NCBI RefSeq assembly: GCF_001315985.1 | Contig: NZ_BBBI01000016.1 | Span: 1 to 48,545, forward strand | DNA: 48,545 nt | Origin: Vulcanisaeta distributa JCM 11216 | Lineage (GTDB): Archaea > Thermoproteota > Thermoprotei > Thermoproteales > Thermocladiaceae | Direction: 5' to 3' | In this document: positions 41,542 through 48,545 of the stretch, one piece after another | Layout of the letters: each line of letters begins with the position of its first letter | Position numbering within the stretch: position 1 is the first letter of the stretch | Translations under genes and position numbers: made by a program | Notes under the pieces: generated by a model | Databases searched by the model: none | What the model was told of the DNA's origin: nothing | What the model saw: the letters and a program-made list of their open reading frames with translations, nothing else

Positions 41542-43026
41542 ATGATAAGGAGCAAGGTCCTAATCGTGGGTGATGGCGCGAGGGAACATGCCCTGGCCGC
41601 AAGACTTAGTTCGAGCGTTCACGAGCCTAGGATAAGCGCGTTGGTAATGCATGAAAATCCTGGAATCAGAAGGATCGTGGAAAAAACGGGCGGTGAGTTA
41701 ATTAAGTCTAGGCTAGAACCAAGTGGCTTGATCGATGCCGTTAATAGGATTAATCCCGACATCGTGGTTATAGGGCCCGAGGAACCGCAGTTCGCCGGCG
41801 TTGCCGATAAGGCTATCGAGCTTGGTATACCCACCTTCGGGGGGGTTCCCAAGCTGTTGGCCATGATAGAACAGAACAAGGCCTTCGCGAGGAACCTAAT
41901 GTGGAAGTATAGGATACCGGGTAGGATAGCATTTAGGGCGTTTAGGGACATTAACGAGGCAATGCAGTACGTATCCAGTGCAGGTTCTGTCGCGATAAAG
42001 CCGGCCAGACAAAGCGGTGGTAAGGGCGTTAGGGTATTCTGGGATAGGCAGGCCTACCTTAGGGACGGCCTTAATAAGGCCAAGACCGCCCAGGTGATCG
42101 CAGCGTCAAGTGACGTTAAGGCATACGGCGACATCGATGATTTAATAGTCATCGAAGAGGCGGTGACTGGAGTTGAGTACACGGTCCAAGTGATCACCGA
42201 CGGTAAATCCATCATAGCCCTACCACCAATCCAGGATCACCCGCATGTGTTTGACCATGACATAGGCCCCCCCGAGTGTGGTGGGATGGGGGCCATAGTC
42301 GGTCCAGGACCACACTGCCATTTTTAACCCAGGAAGAGTATGGGGGGGAGAGCATCGAAATAGTGAGGAGAACTTTGGACGCATTACAACGTGAGGTTGG
42401 CCTTAGGTACACTGGCGTATTGAGTGGCCAATTCATGCTCACGACGTACGGACCAACACTCATCGAGTACTACAGTAGGTTTGGTGACCCGGAGGTCCTC
42501 AATGCATTGGCAATGCTTAACGGCGACTTACTTGAAATCATCGAGGCTGCGGTGGATGGTAGGTTATCAAGCGTCAAGTACTCATTTAGGGAGGGTGTTG
42601 TCGTGATCTCGAAGGCCGTGGTGCCCCCTGGGCTACCCGCACAGTAGGGAATTGGCACGTGGAAGAACAATAACCATGGACATGGATAAAATAAGGAAAT
42701 TGAGTTGTGAGGTTTACTTTGGCTCAGTGGTTGAGGAGGGTGGGCGTTATAAAACCCTGGGTTCCAGGGCTGTCGAGGTACTCGTCGTGGGCAGAACGTA
42801 TGAGGAGGCCTATGAAAGAGTCGAGAATTGCATAGGCAGTATCAAGTCACCTGATTGGCAATTAATACATAGGCGGGATATAGGGAGTAGGGAATTAATT
42901 GAGAAGAGAATCAGGGATGCTGAGCGCGTTAGGGCAGTCTATAGATGGAGAAGAGAACGTGGGCTGGGCAGGGTAAGGATTGATTGGGTACCTGGTGGTG
43001 AAATCACTATATACGACTATGCATAA
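41542..43026 (+). CDS. purD: Phosphoribosylamine--glycine ligase with two frameshifts
   Basis: The ATP-grasp GAR synthetase begins VLIVGDGAREHALA and has IGPEEPQFAGVAD, KPARQSGGKGVRVF and ECGGMGAIVGPGP. Breaks: a lost base near 42321 (restoring PFLTQEEYG) and C5 near 42613 (C4 gives VVPLGYPHSRELARG). The C-terminal domain TLGSRAVEVLVVG and HRRDIGSRELIEKR is typical. Length about 494, longer than bacterial PurD. No strong TATA box is obvious at the leaderless position. Confidence 0.84.
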
Positions 43027-43214
43027 GTGCACTGTTGAATAGAGCCATGCCGCAGTACGTTAAGCACCGTGTGGAGGTGTAATAGGCAAACCATCGGGCT
43101 GAACAACAAGTAGGTGCCAAGCCCCCCCACACCTGACCGGCAACAAACCATCATAAACACTTATTCACATAATTCTGCACAACTGTTTTACCCACAATAA
43201 TTTATCCTCAGGCC

Positions 43215-43400
43215 CTAGCCCCCCCTCGTTTCGAGCATCAAGGCTAAGGTTAGCACGGCGCCTATCACCGAAGCATACCAAGGAATAGGTAGACCGTGTA
43301 TGAACCAATAACGAAGAACGTTGGGAATATAAAAGTCGTTACTAGGACGCCGGTCCTACCACCAATTACATTAATTACCGGCCCAATACCTCTAATTTTT
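43215..43400 (-). pseudogene. C-terminal remnant of an MFS-like transporter
   Basis: Reading the minus strand gives GPVINVIGGRTGVLVTTFIFP and a hydrophobic strand, then in another frame PWYASVIGAVLTLALMLETRGG before a stop. The GR-G-VLVT-FIFP and GAVLTL-LETRG pattern is that of the last helices of major facilitator transporters. One frameshift and no N-terminal part make it a remnant. The flanking bases 43027-43214 and 43401-43506 show nothing else recognisable. Confidence 0.4.
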
Positions 43401-43506
43401 GTTGGGAGAGAACCAAAGGTATATCGTTAAAGCTCTCAGGGGGGGTCTCTTAAAATAATGAATATTAGTTTTAACCTTCAAAATATCCGAATATCTAATT
43501 TACCCT

Positions 43507-44714
43507 TTATCTAACCTTAATTAGTGACGCCGCCAACCTAGCCTTCTCCCTGGCCTCCTGCACTGTACTTCCTGTGGCTAGCACGATGCCCATCCTCCTA
43601 TGCCTATACGTGAAGGGCTTCCCAAATAACCTAACCTGGACTCCAGGTATCCTCAGTGCCTCCTCAAGCCCTACGACCCTAGGTGCCCAGGTCTCGGTAT
43701 CCGCGAGCACTACGTGAGCCGCAGCCGGTGTTACTAACTTAACCTCAGGCGTTGGTAGCCCAAGGGCGCTTCTCACGTGTATCTGAAACTCGTTTATATC
43801 CGTGCTGACCAACGTGACGAGGCCGGTGTCGTGAGGTCTAGGCGCCGCCTCGCTGAATAGTACCCTGCCATCCCTAGTTATGAGTATTTCCACACCGTAT
43901 ATTCCAAGCCCTCCCAACTCATTGACGAGCCTAATGGCGTAATCCCTAGCCTCCTCATTATTTCCTCACTCACCGTGGCTGGGTGCCAGGACTCAACGTA
44001 GTAATAAACACCCTCAGGCCTCTGATGCTCTATAGGTAATACCGTGTTAGTCACCACATTATTGCCCAGCAAGTACCTATAGGTTAGTACTGTTAACTCT
44101 CTGTCAATCTTCACGTATTCCTCAACCACAACCCTATTACTACCACCCCCCCTCGCATGGGCAAGGGCCTCCTTGAAACCTCGCTCGGCATCGTCATACT
44201 TATTGATGAGTACGTGCCCATGCCCGCTGGAACTCATTTCTGGCTTTAGTAGGCATGGGAAGCCCAAGTCCTTGCACGCCCTCTTCACATCCTCAGCACT
44301 CTCCGCAAAGAAATACCTAGTGGTTGGTAATTGAAGCTTCTCCGCAGCCAGTCTCCTCAGCTCAATCCTATTCATGCAGATCTTAACGGCCCTGGCGTTG
44401 GGCACGACTCTAAAGCCCTCCTCCTCCAGCTCCACAAGGGCGTCAGTGTTTACTGCCTCTATCTCGGCAATAATCGCATCGGGGGGGCCCTCCCTATGCA
44501 CCAACGCCTTAATGGCGTTTTTATCGAGCATATTAATCACGTACCTCCTATGGGCAACATGCATTGCCGGGGCCATGTCATACCTATCGACAGCTATAAC
44601 CTCGACACCCATTCGCTGCGCCTCAATGGCCATCTCCTTGCCCAACTCACCGCTACCCAACAGCATTATCTTCTTGGAACCCACAAGTAGTGGTGAACCA
44701 ATCTCCATCACCAA
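43507..44714 (-). CDS. purT: Formate-dependent GAR formyltransferase with one frameshift
   Basis: The ATP-grasp enzyme opens with [21 protein letters not shown], then [31 protein letters not shown] and [14 protein letters not shown]; the second frame has YGVEILI and [15 protein letters not shown]. The break near 43962 is a lost G in AGGAGGGCTAGG, restoring [19 protein letters not shown]. Length about 400. It uses formate and ATP to formylate GAR, so the pathway here does not need folate at this step. It overlaps the purQ end by 7 nt. Confidence 0.86.
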
Positions 44715-45391
44715 CCACCCACGAGGCTATCCCTAAGACTAAGCCAAAGCTTTAGCCCACCAGGCACGAAACCCCCCCTTGGGGTTAGTACGGCTTCCGC
44801 CGACCTCTCTGGGTGCGGCATGAGACCGAGGACGTTGCCCTCGTAATTAACCACACCGGCTATCGAGGCCACTGAGCCGTTTGGGTTCTCGCCATAGTAC
44901 GTGAAAGCCACCCTGACCTCGTCAACGCCGTCTATGAAGTATCTACCTTCGCCGTGGGCTATGGGCATTGAAACCACCTCATCAAGTGAATATAACTTAG
45001 TAAAGGGCGTCTTGATGTCGTTAACCTTGACCCAAACCCACTTGGCTATGAACCTGGGCGGATCGTTGGGTAGTAATGCCCCCCCAGGTAGCAATCCGGC
45101 CTCGACGAGTGTTTGAAAGCCATTACATATGCCAAGTACGGGTACACCACCCTCCGCATCCATGATTATTTCCTTCATTGCCCTTGACCTGGCAGCGATT
45201 GCGCCAGCCCTTAGCCAATCCCCCCCATAACTAAAGCCCCCCCCGGGTACTATAACGGCATCATATATGCCGTGCCTAAAGTCCTCATGCCAAACCAGCT
45301 CAGCGTTGATGCGAACCACGTTCTTAAGAACGTGAATTACGTCTAGGTCACCATTAGTACCTGGAAACCTAATAACAGCCGCCCTAGGCAT
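44708..45391 (-). CDS. purQ: FGAM synthase glutaminase subunit
   Basis: A class I glutaminase: FPGTNGDLD at the N-terminus, [16 protein letters not shown], the nucleophile in [18 protein letters not shown] and the His-Glu pair in [11 protein letters not shown]. Two C runs near 45219 and 45236 give [11 protein letters not shown] where the family has PGGFSYGDW. ATG 45391 is preferred to the first in-frame start at 45403. It supplies ammonia to PurL. Confidence 0.88.
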   Translation of the reverse strand: MPRAAVIRFPGTNGDLDVIHVLKNVVRINAELVWHEDFRHGIYDAVIVPGGGFSYGGDWLRAGAIAARSRAMKEIIMDAEGGVPVLGICNGFQTLVEAGLLPGGALLPNDPPRFIAKWVWVKVNDIKTPFTKLYSLDEVVSMPIAHGEGRYFIDGVDEVRVAFTYYGENPNGSVASIAGVVNYEGNVLGLMPHPERSAEAVLTPRGGFVPGGLKLWLSLRDSLVGGW

Positions 45392-45656
45392 TCTCAACAC
45401 CAAGTATTAGCAATCTATGGATCGTTGGGTTAAATATCCTAGCCTTCTCACAAACTTCCCTAACGTAGCTTACGGCCTCTGCATCATCCTTTGCGTCAAC
45501 GATGAAGCCGAGGTACTTACCGCTGATGACCTTATTAACATTACCAAAACCACTAATTGAAACAAGGTCCTTAAGTATAGTCTCGCCCTCAGGGTCACGA
45601 ACACCCTTAAGTACAATAGCCGTATGGACCAGGTACTTATTCAATACGTTACCCAT
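45384..45656 (-). CDS. purS: FGAM synthase PurS subunit
   Basis: The 90-residue protein has the PurS layout: a beta strand, GVRDPEGETILKDL, then GFGNVNKVISGKYLGFIV. PurS bridges PurL and PurQ. It leads the purS-purQ-purT operon on the minus strand. TTTAAATA lies 23-31 nt before the ATG and the 28-nt palindrome lies about 25 nt further upstream. No G7 run or frameshift. Confidence 0.88.
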   Translation of the reverse strand: MGNVLNKYLVHTAIVLKGVRDPEGETILKDLVSISGFGNVNKVISGKYLGFIVDAKDDAEAVSYVREVCEKARIFNPTIHRLLILGVENA

Positions 45657-45710
45657 TGATTAATTAAATGATTAAAAAATATTTAAAGGTTTCCCTTGAA
45701 GAATACCGGT

Positions 45711-45738
45711 TATTGTTTAATTAATTATTTAAACAATA
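45711..45738. promoter_or_regulatory. Perfect 28-nt palindrome upstream of purS
   Basis: Arms TATTGTTTAA and TTAAACAATA flank TTAATTAT. The centre lies about 40 nt upstream of the TATA-like box of purS, a position that suits an activator or a looping repressor. Confidence 0.6.
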
Positions 45739-45831
45739 ATTGAGAGCTGATGCACCATTAAATTTATCAAAAACATAATTACTAATGAAATTGAAAATTT
45801 AGACGATGACGCTTTAATTTATTACACCGAC

Positions 45832-46448
45832 TCAATGCTTACCCAACGCCAATTCGAGTAAGTACTTATGCATCACCGTTGTCGTTAGTTCTGGGTGGAA
45901 GCTGTCGCCAGCATGTGGTCTTCCTTAGCCGCAGCAATGACACCACCCAGCCTTGGGTGCTTAATGCTAGCCAACGCCCTTGCATTTCCCCCCCAAACCC
46001 TCACTATGGCTGGCGCCCTAATGAAGACGGCCCTTACCGCGCCAATACCTTCAATAGTTACGTCCGCCTCAAAGGAGTCCCTCTGCCTACCGAAGGCGTT
46101 CCTAACCACGGCTATATCCATGACACCGAGTATTGGCTGGCCAGTCTCGCCAACCACGGAGTCCCTGACCTCCCTGGCCATGAATACGGCGCCGGCGCAC
46201 GTACCCAGCGTCGGTAGTCCATTGATTATTGAGTCCCTAAGCCTATCAAGAAGGCCGTTACGCCTGGCCAATGAGCCTATCGTGGTTGACTCACCGCCTG
46301 GTATTACTATGGCATTCAAGCCGCTTAAGTGCTCGGGCTTCTTAACCCTAACGACATCAACGCTGATCTTCAACTCATCCGCCGCCCTCCTAATGGCATA
46401 CTCGTGCTCCTCAACATCACCCTGCAATGCGAGCACGCCGACCTTCAC
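45832..46448 (-). CDS. pdxT: PLP synthase glutaminase subunit with one frameshift
   Basis: [28 protein letters not shown] and the nucleophile in [12 protein letters not shown] define PdxT. The frame breaks near 45896 (GCTTCC that should be GCCTTCC), after which FHPEL supplies the catalytic His and Glu and the protein ends at 45832. Length about 205. It feeds ammonia to PdxS. It starts 2 bp after the pdxS stop. Confidence 0.85.
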
Positions 46449-46450
46449 GC

Positions 46451-47062
46451 CTAAACACCCCTTACCTGAAGTAATTCCTCAGGCTTCAGGGACTTAACGT
46501 CTATACCCATCATTGACGCCTTCTCACTAACCATCCTCTGAGCCTCAACCACCACCTCCGGGTCGTCCCAATACGCAGTAGCTATTACTATGGCCTCAGC
46601 CCTCTCCCTCGGGTCCTGGCTCTTAAAGATACCGGAACCTACGAAGACCCCCCCGTCGTTTATTAAGTTTTTATCCAAATATATGTTCTGTCCATCTAGA
46701 TCAAACCCAGTTATTGATGCTGTAACTGATTGAGGATTTGGTTTATTTATTGTGATAGCGAGCGAGTGTTGTTCGCTCTCTGCATTATTTAATTTGATTT
46801 TTGCGTTATAATATATGTGAAGCGATGATAGAGAGTTAGATGTGAGGAGCGGTATTTCGCCAGTCTTTACCTTGCGGATTATGTCAGTAAGGATATCGCT
46901 TAATTGAGGAATCCATGTTTTACTAAATTCGTAAAGCTCACCGTACATTGTACGTAGTATGAGTGTTGATGGTATTGCCAATGGCGAATTAACAAACATT
47001 AAATTTCTTATGGTGTGTTCGATATGAGAGAGTTGGTCTTGTATTGTATCTAATGATAACAA
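46451..47062 (-). pseudogene. pdxS: Chimeric pdxS: foreign N-terminus joined to the PdxS C-terminal 70 residues
   Basis: The last 70 residues ([21 protein letters not shown] to EELLQVRGV) are clearly the end of PLP synthase subunit PdxS, in its normal place before pdxT. Everything before the DGVFVG point, about 130 residues, is unlike PdxS and unrecognised: Asn- and Ser-rich, AT-richer DNA. The change falls at about 46655-46660, just beside the C7 run at 46647. The barrel, including the catalytic lysines, is missing, so the product cannot make PLP. Either a recombination or insertion replaced the front of the gene, or the assembly is misjoined. Confidence 0.65.
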
Positions 47063-47519
47063 TGATATTCTGTTAACTAGTTCGTTGAATGTTGAATAAA
47101 GATAATACTTTATTTCGCTTATCCTCGTCTCTTAAGTCCTCGATTGGGATACACCTCTGACCACGACCTGGGCACTTTGCAACGCAGATTTTTACGTTCA
47201 TCATTAATAATTTATCCAAATAGATTTATAAACACGTCAGAACCGTCTTACACAATCATTGGAAAAGTAAATAATGCGCCTATTGGGATTTTTGATCAGG
47301 GCTTTCCGTTGGGGTTTTGGGTCTTGATCTTAATTGTTTTTCATTGTTAGCATTAGCTTGGTTATGTTTTCCTTGGCTTGGCTCTTGTCGGCTTTAACTT
47401 GCGTATTCGGTCCATACCGCCTTTTTAGCGTGTTTGTTCCCAGCCTTCTCGTTGGAGTGCCGTAGCCACGTCGCTGACGCCACCGAACTCAATGGCTGGA
47501 GGCTAACCATGGCTAGCTC
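47063..47519. other. AT-rich intergenic stretch without a supported gene
   Basis: Short frames occur on both strands (for example a minus-strand Lys-rich tail near 47340-47460) but none has a clear start, promoter or family. It separates the chimeric pdxS from the SWIM-type gene and may hold decayed coding sequence. Confidence 0.4.
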
Positions 47520-48110
47520 TCATGAATTCCTAAACAACTCGACAATGAACCTCATGGTTTTGCTTAATGTTACCTCTTGTTCATCAACCTCATCACCGCA
47601 TGCGTACCTAACCTTGACGGTTTTTGGACTTTCGCTCACTACTACGTAAGTGAGTTTGTACCTCGGCTTAAGGATGCCACTGCTCATTGCCTTTACCTGC
47701 TTTATTACCTTGACCTCCTTGTCCATGACTTCCATGTGGTAGTCTCCATGGCACTCCATGTTTATTACCGCGGCGTATATCGGCTGTAGTAGTTTAGAGT
47801 ATTCTCTGTGTAGGATTACGGCTGCTATGTGGGTGCATATCTCGCTTTTCCTCCTCATTCCCCCAACTGGTCTCGAAGCATGAGCAATAATACCTACCAT
47901 CCTAAAGCGAACGACGTAGCTTGGGTACTCATCACCAAGCCTCGGGTCTCCACTCACCACCCAAGTGCTCTCGTTAATTTGCCTAACCGAGCCACTCTTA
48001 AACCTCCTCAAAGCCCTCCTGACCCACGAGCTCGACTTACCGGGAAACTTAGACCTCAACCTCTCAATCGCCAACTCCTCAATGCCCCCCCTCTCGATCT
48101 TCACTGCCAA
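47520..48110 (-). CDS. SWIM-type zinc-finger-like protein with two compensating indels
   Basis: The 196-residue frame has an N-terminal helical region (SKFPGKSSSWVRRALRRF), a strand-rich part and KSEICTHIAAVILHREY, which matches the C-x-H half of a SWIM zinc finger. The first C-x-C half is absent from this frame but present just alongside as YCSCFETSWG in another frame. One lost base near 47900 and a G5 in place of G4 near 47870 would explain this. SWIM domains bind DNA or proteins. It overlaps the upstream ribbon-helix-helix gene. Confidence 0.6.
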   Translation of the reverse strand: MAVKIERGGIEELAIERLRSKFPGKSSSWVRRALRRFKSGSVRQINESTWVVSGDPRLGDEYPSYVVRFRMVGIIAHASRPVGGMRRKSEICTHIAAVILHREYSKLLQPIYAAVINMECHGDYHMEVMDKEVKVIKQVKAMSSGILKPRYKLTYVVVSESPKTVKVRYACGDEVDEQEVTLSKTMRFIVELFRNS

Positions 48111-48420
48111 TCACCCTAGACCTAATGATCTGAACCCACGGATTATCCTCAATGCCAATTAGGGAATCGTTGATTAACTCCTCGTGAGCCTCCTTGATCG
48201 AGTCCTTAATGGACTCGGTTTTAGCAACCTCATTGTTTAGGTTGGCGTTGGCGATTGATTGGCTCATGCATTGCTTGAGTAATTCCCTGATTTCGTTCAT
48301 TGCCATGTACGTAGTTAGTAATTGGCGTATTAGGTCGCTCATTGTTGCGTTGCTGACCTCGGATAGCCTCCTCAAAGCCTCATAAACATCCTCCCTAACG
48401 CTTATGCACCTAAACCTCAT
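48079..48420 (-). CDS. Ribbon-helix-helix (CopG/Arc-like) DNA-binding protein
   Basis: The first 45 residues have the ribbon-helix-helix layout: a short strand (RFRCISVREDVYEAL) and two helices (LRRLSEVSNATMSDLIRQLL). The remaining 65 residues are acidic and helical, possibly a dimerisation or partner-binding tail. The 3' end overlaps the SWIM-type gene by 32 nt, so they are coexpressed. The direct repeats just upstream at 48465-48544 may be its operator. Confidence 0.65.
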   Translation of the reverse strand: MRFRCISVREDVYEALRRLSEVSNATMSDLIRQLLTTYMAMNEIRELLKQCMSQSIANANLNNEVAKTESIKDSIKEAHEELINDSLIGIEDNPWVQIIRSRVIGSEDREGGH

Positions 48421-48464
48421 CCAACGATTAGAGAAATCAACTTAAAAGGCGTGAGGCAACGAAC

Positions 48465-48544
48465 CAATGCATTACGGTTAACGACCCAATGCATTATGAA
48501 GACTACGGAAGCCACGGTCGAGAGGCACGAACAATGCATTACGG
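48465..48544. repeat. Three copies of CAATGCATTA, two extended to CAATGCATTACGG
   Basis: CAATGCATTACGG occurs at 48465-48477 and 48532-48544, and CAATGCATTA at 48487-48496, each containing the palindrome AATGCATT. They start about 45 nt upstream of the ribbon-helix-helix gene and run to the window edge, so more copies may follow. Confidence 0.65.
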
Positions 48545-48545
48545 G

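Noticed and set aside
46733..46790. Hairpin GAGCGA/TCGCTC as an attachment site
   Set aside because: Short arms within a coding-like frame, with no matching copy seen at another possible element boundary.
1..48545. Poly-G/C tracts as phase-variation switches of individual genes
   Set aside because: The tracts occur in almost every gene, including core enzymes, and share one length. Contingency loci vary in length and are confined to few genes.
1..48545. tRNA, rRNA or CRISPR arrays
   Set aside because: No cloverleaf-like arms with GTTCRA loops, no rRNA-like sequence and no regularly spaced 24-37 nt repeats were seen. The three CAATGCATTA copies at the right edge are too short and irregularly spaced.

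Overview
The window is a dense block of biosynthetic genes from an archaeon, most likely a Thermoproteales crenarchaeon close to Vulcanisaeta, Caldivirga or Thermocladium. This rests on leaderless genes with TATA-like boxes about 25-30 nt before the start codon, a four-subunit pyruvate:ferredoxin oxidoreductase, the archaeal pantoate kinase/phosphopantothenate synthetase pair, and a glutaminase-QueC fusion of the type known from crenarchaeal archaeosine synthesis. The lineage is an inference from gene content, not from a marker gene.

Layout. 1-3.8 kb: HdrC-like Fe-S protein and porGDAB. 4-9 kb: leuC, leuD and a citramalate synthase gene (isoleucine/leucine route), with a decayed retropepsin-like gene. 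9-13.6 kb: aspartate kinase, asd, hom, thrC (threonine route; no homoserine kinase seen). 13.8-22.2 kb: histidine genes hisC-G-A-B-F, then hisI, hisE-H and hisD, interrupted by an ACT-domain protein and an AbrB-like regulator. 22.2-30.1 kb: CoA precursor genes (pantoate kinase, phosphopantothenate synthetase, panB, panE) mixed with an APC permease, a class V aminotransferase and a CobT-like protein. 30.2-32.4 kb: queE and gat-queC. 33-45.7 kb: purine genes purK, purE, purL, two purF paralogues, purM, purC, purD, purT, purQ, purS. 45.8-47.1 kb: pdxT and a chimeric pdxS. 47.1-48.5 kb: an AT-richer accessory segment with SWIM-type and ribbon-helix-helix proteins and short repeats.

The strongest signal is not a gene. 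By hand count there are about 130 G or C runs of six or more, roughly 115 of them exactly seven long, about a dozen of eight and none longer. In conserved enzyme motifs these runs add one extra Gly or Pro where the family has a run of four (or five). At about two dozen further sites the same kind of run is one or two bases too long and breaks the frame. About twenty other frame breaks are losses of a single G, nearly all next to GGC. This two-part indel signature explains nearly all of the broken genes, so I annotate them as single genes carrying indels and not as separate genes. A sequencing or consensus artefact is the leading explanation, but the fixed +3 step is odd and is reported for checking.

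Two candidate regulatory systems also stand out: a 28-nt palindrome in front of purC/purD and purS, with a related half-site before purL, and a 15-nt promoter element shared by cimA, hom, thrC and hisG.
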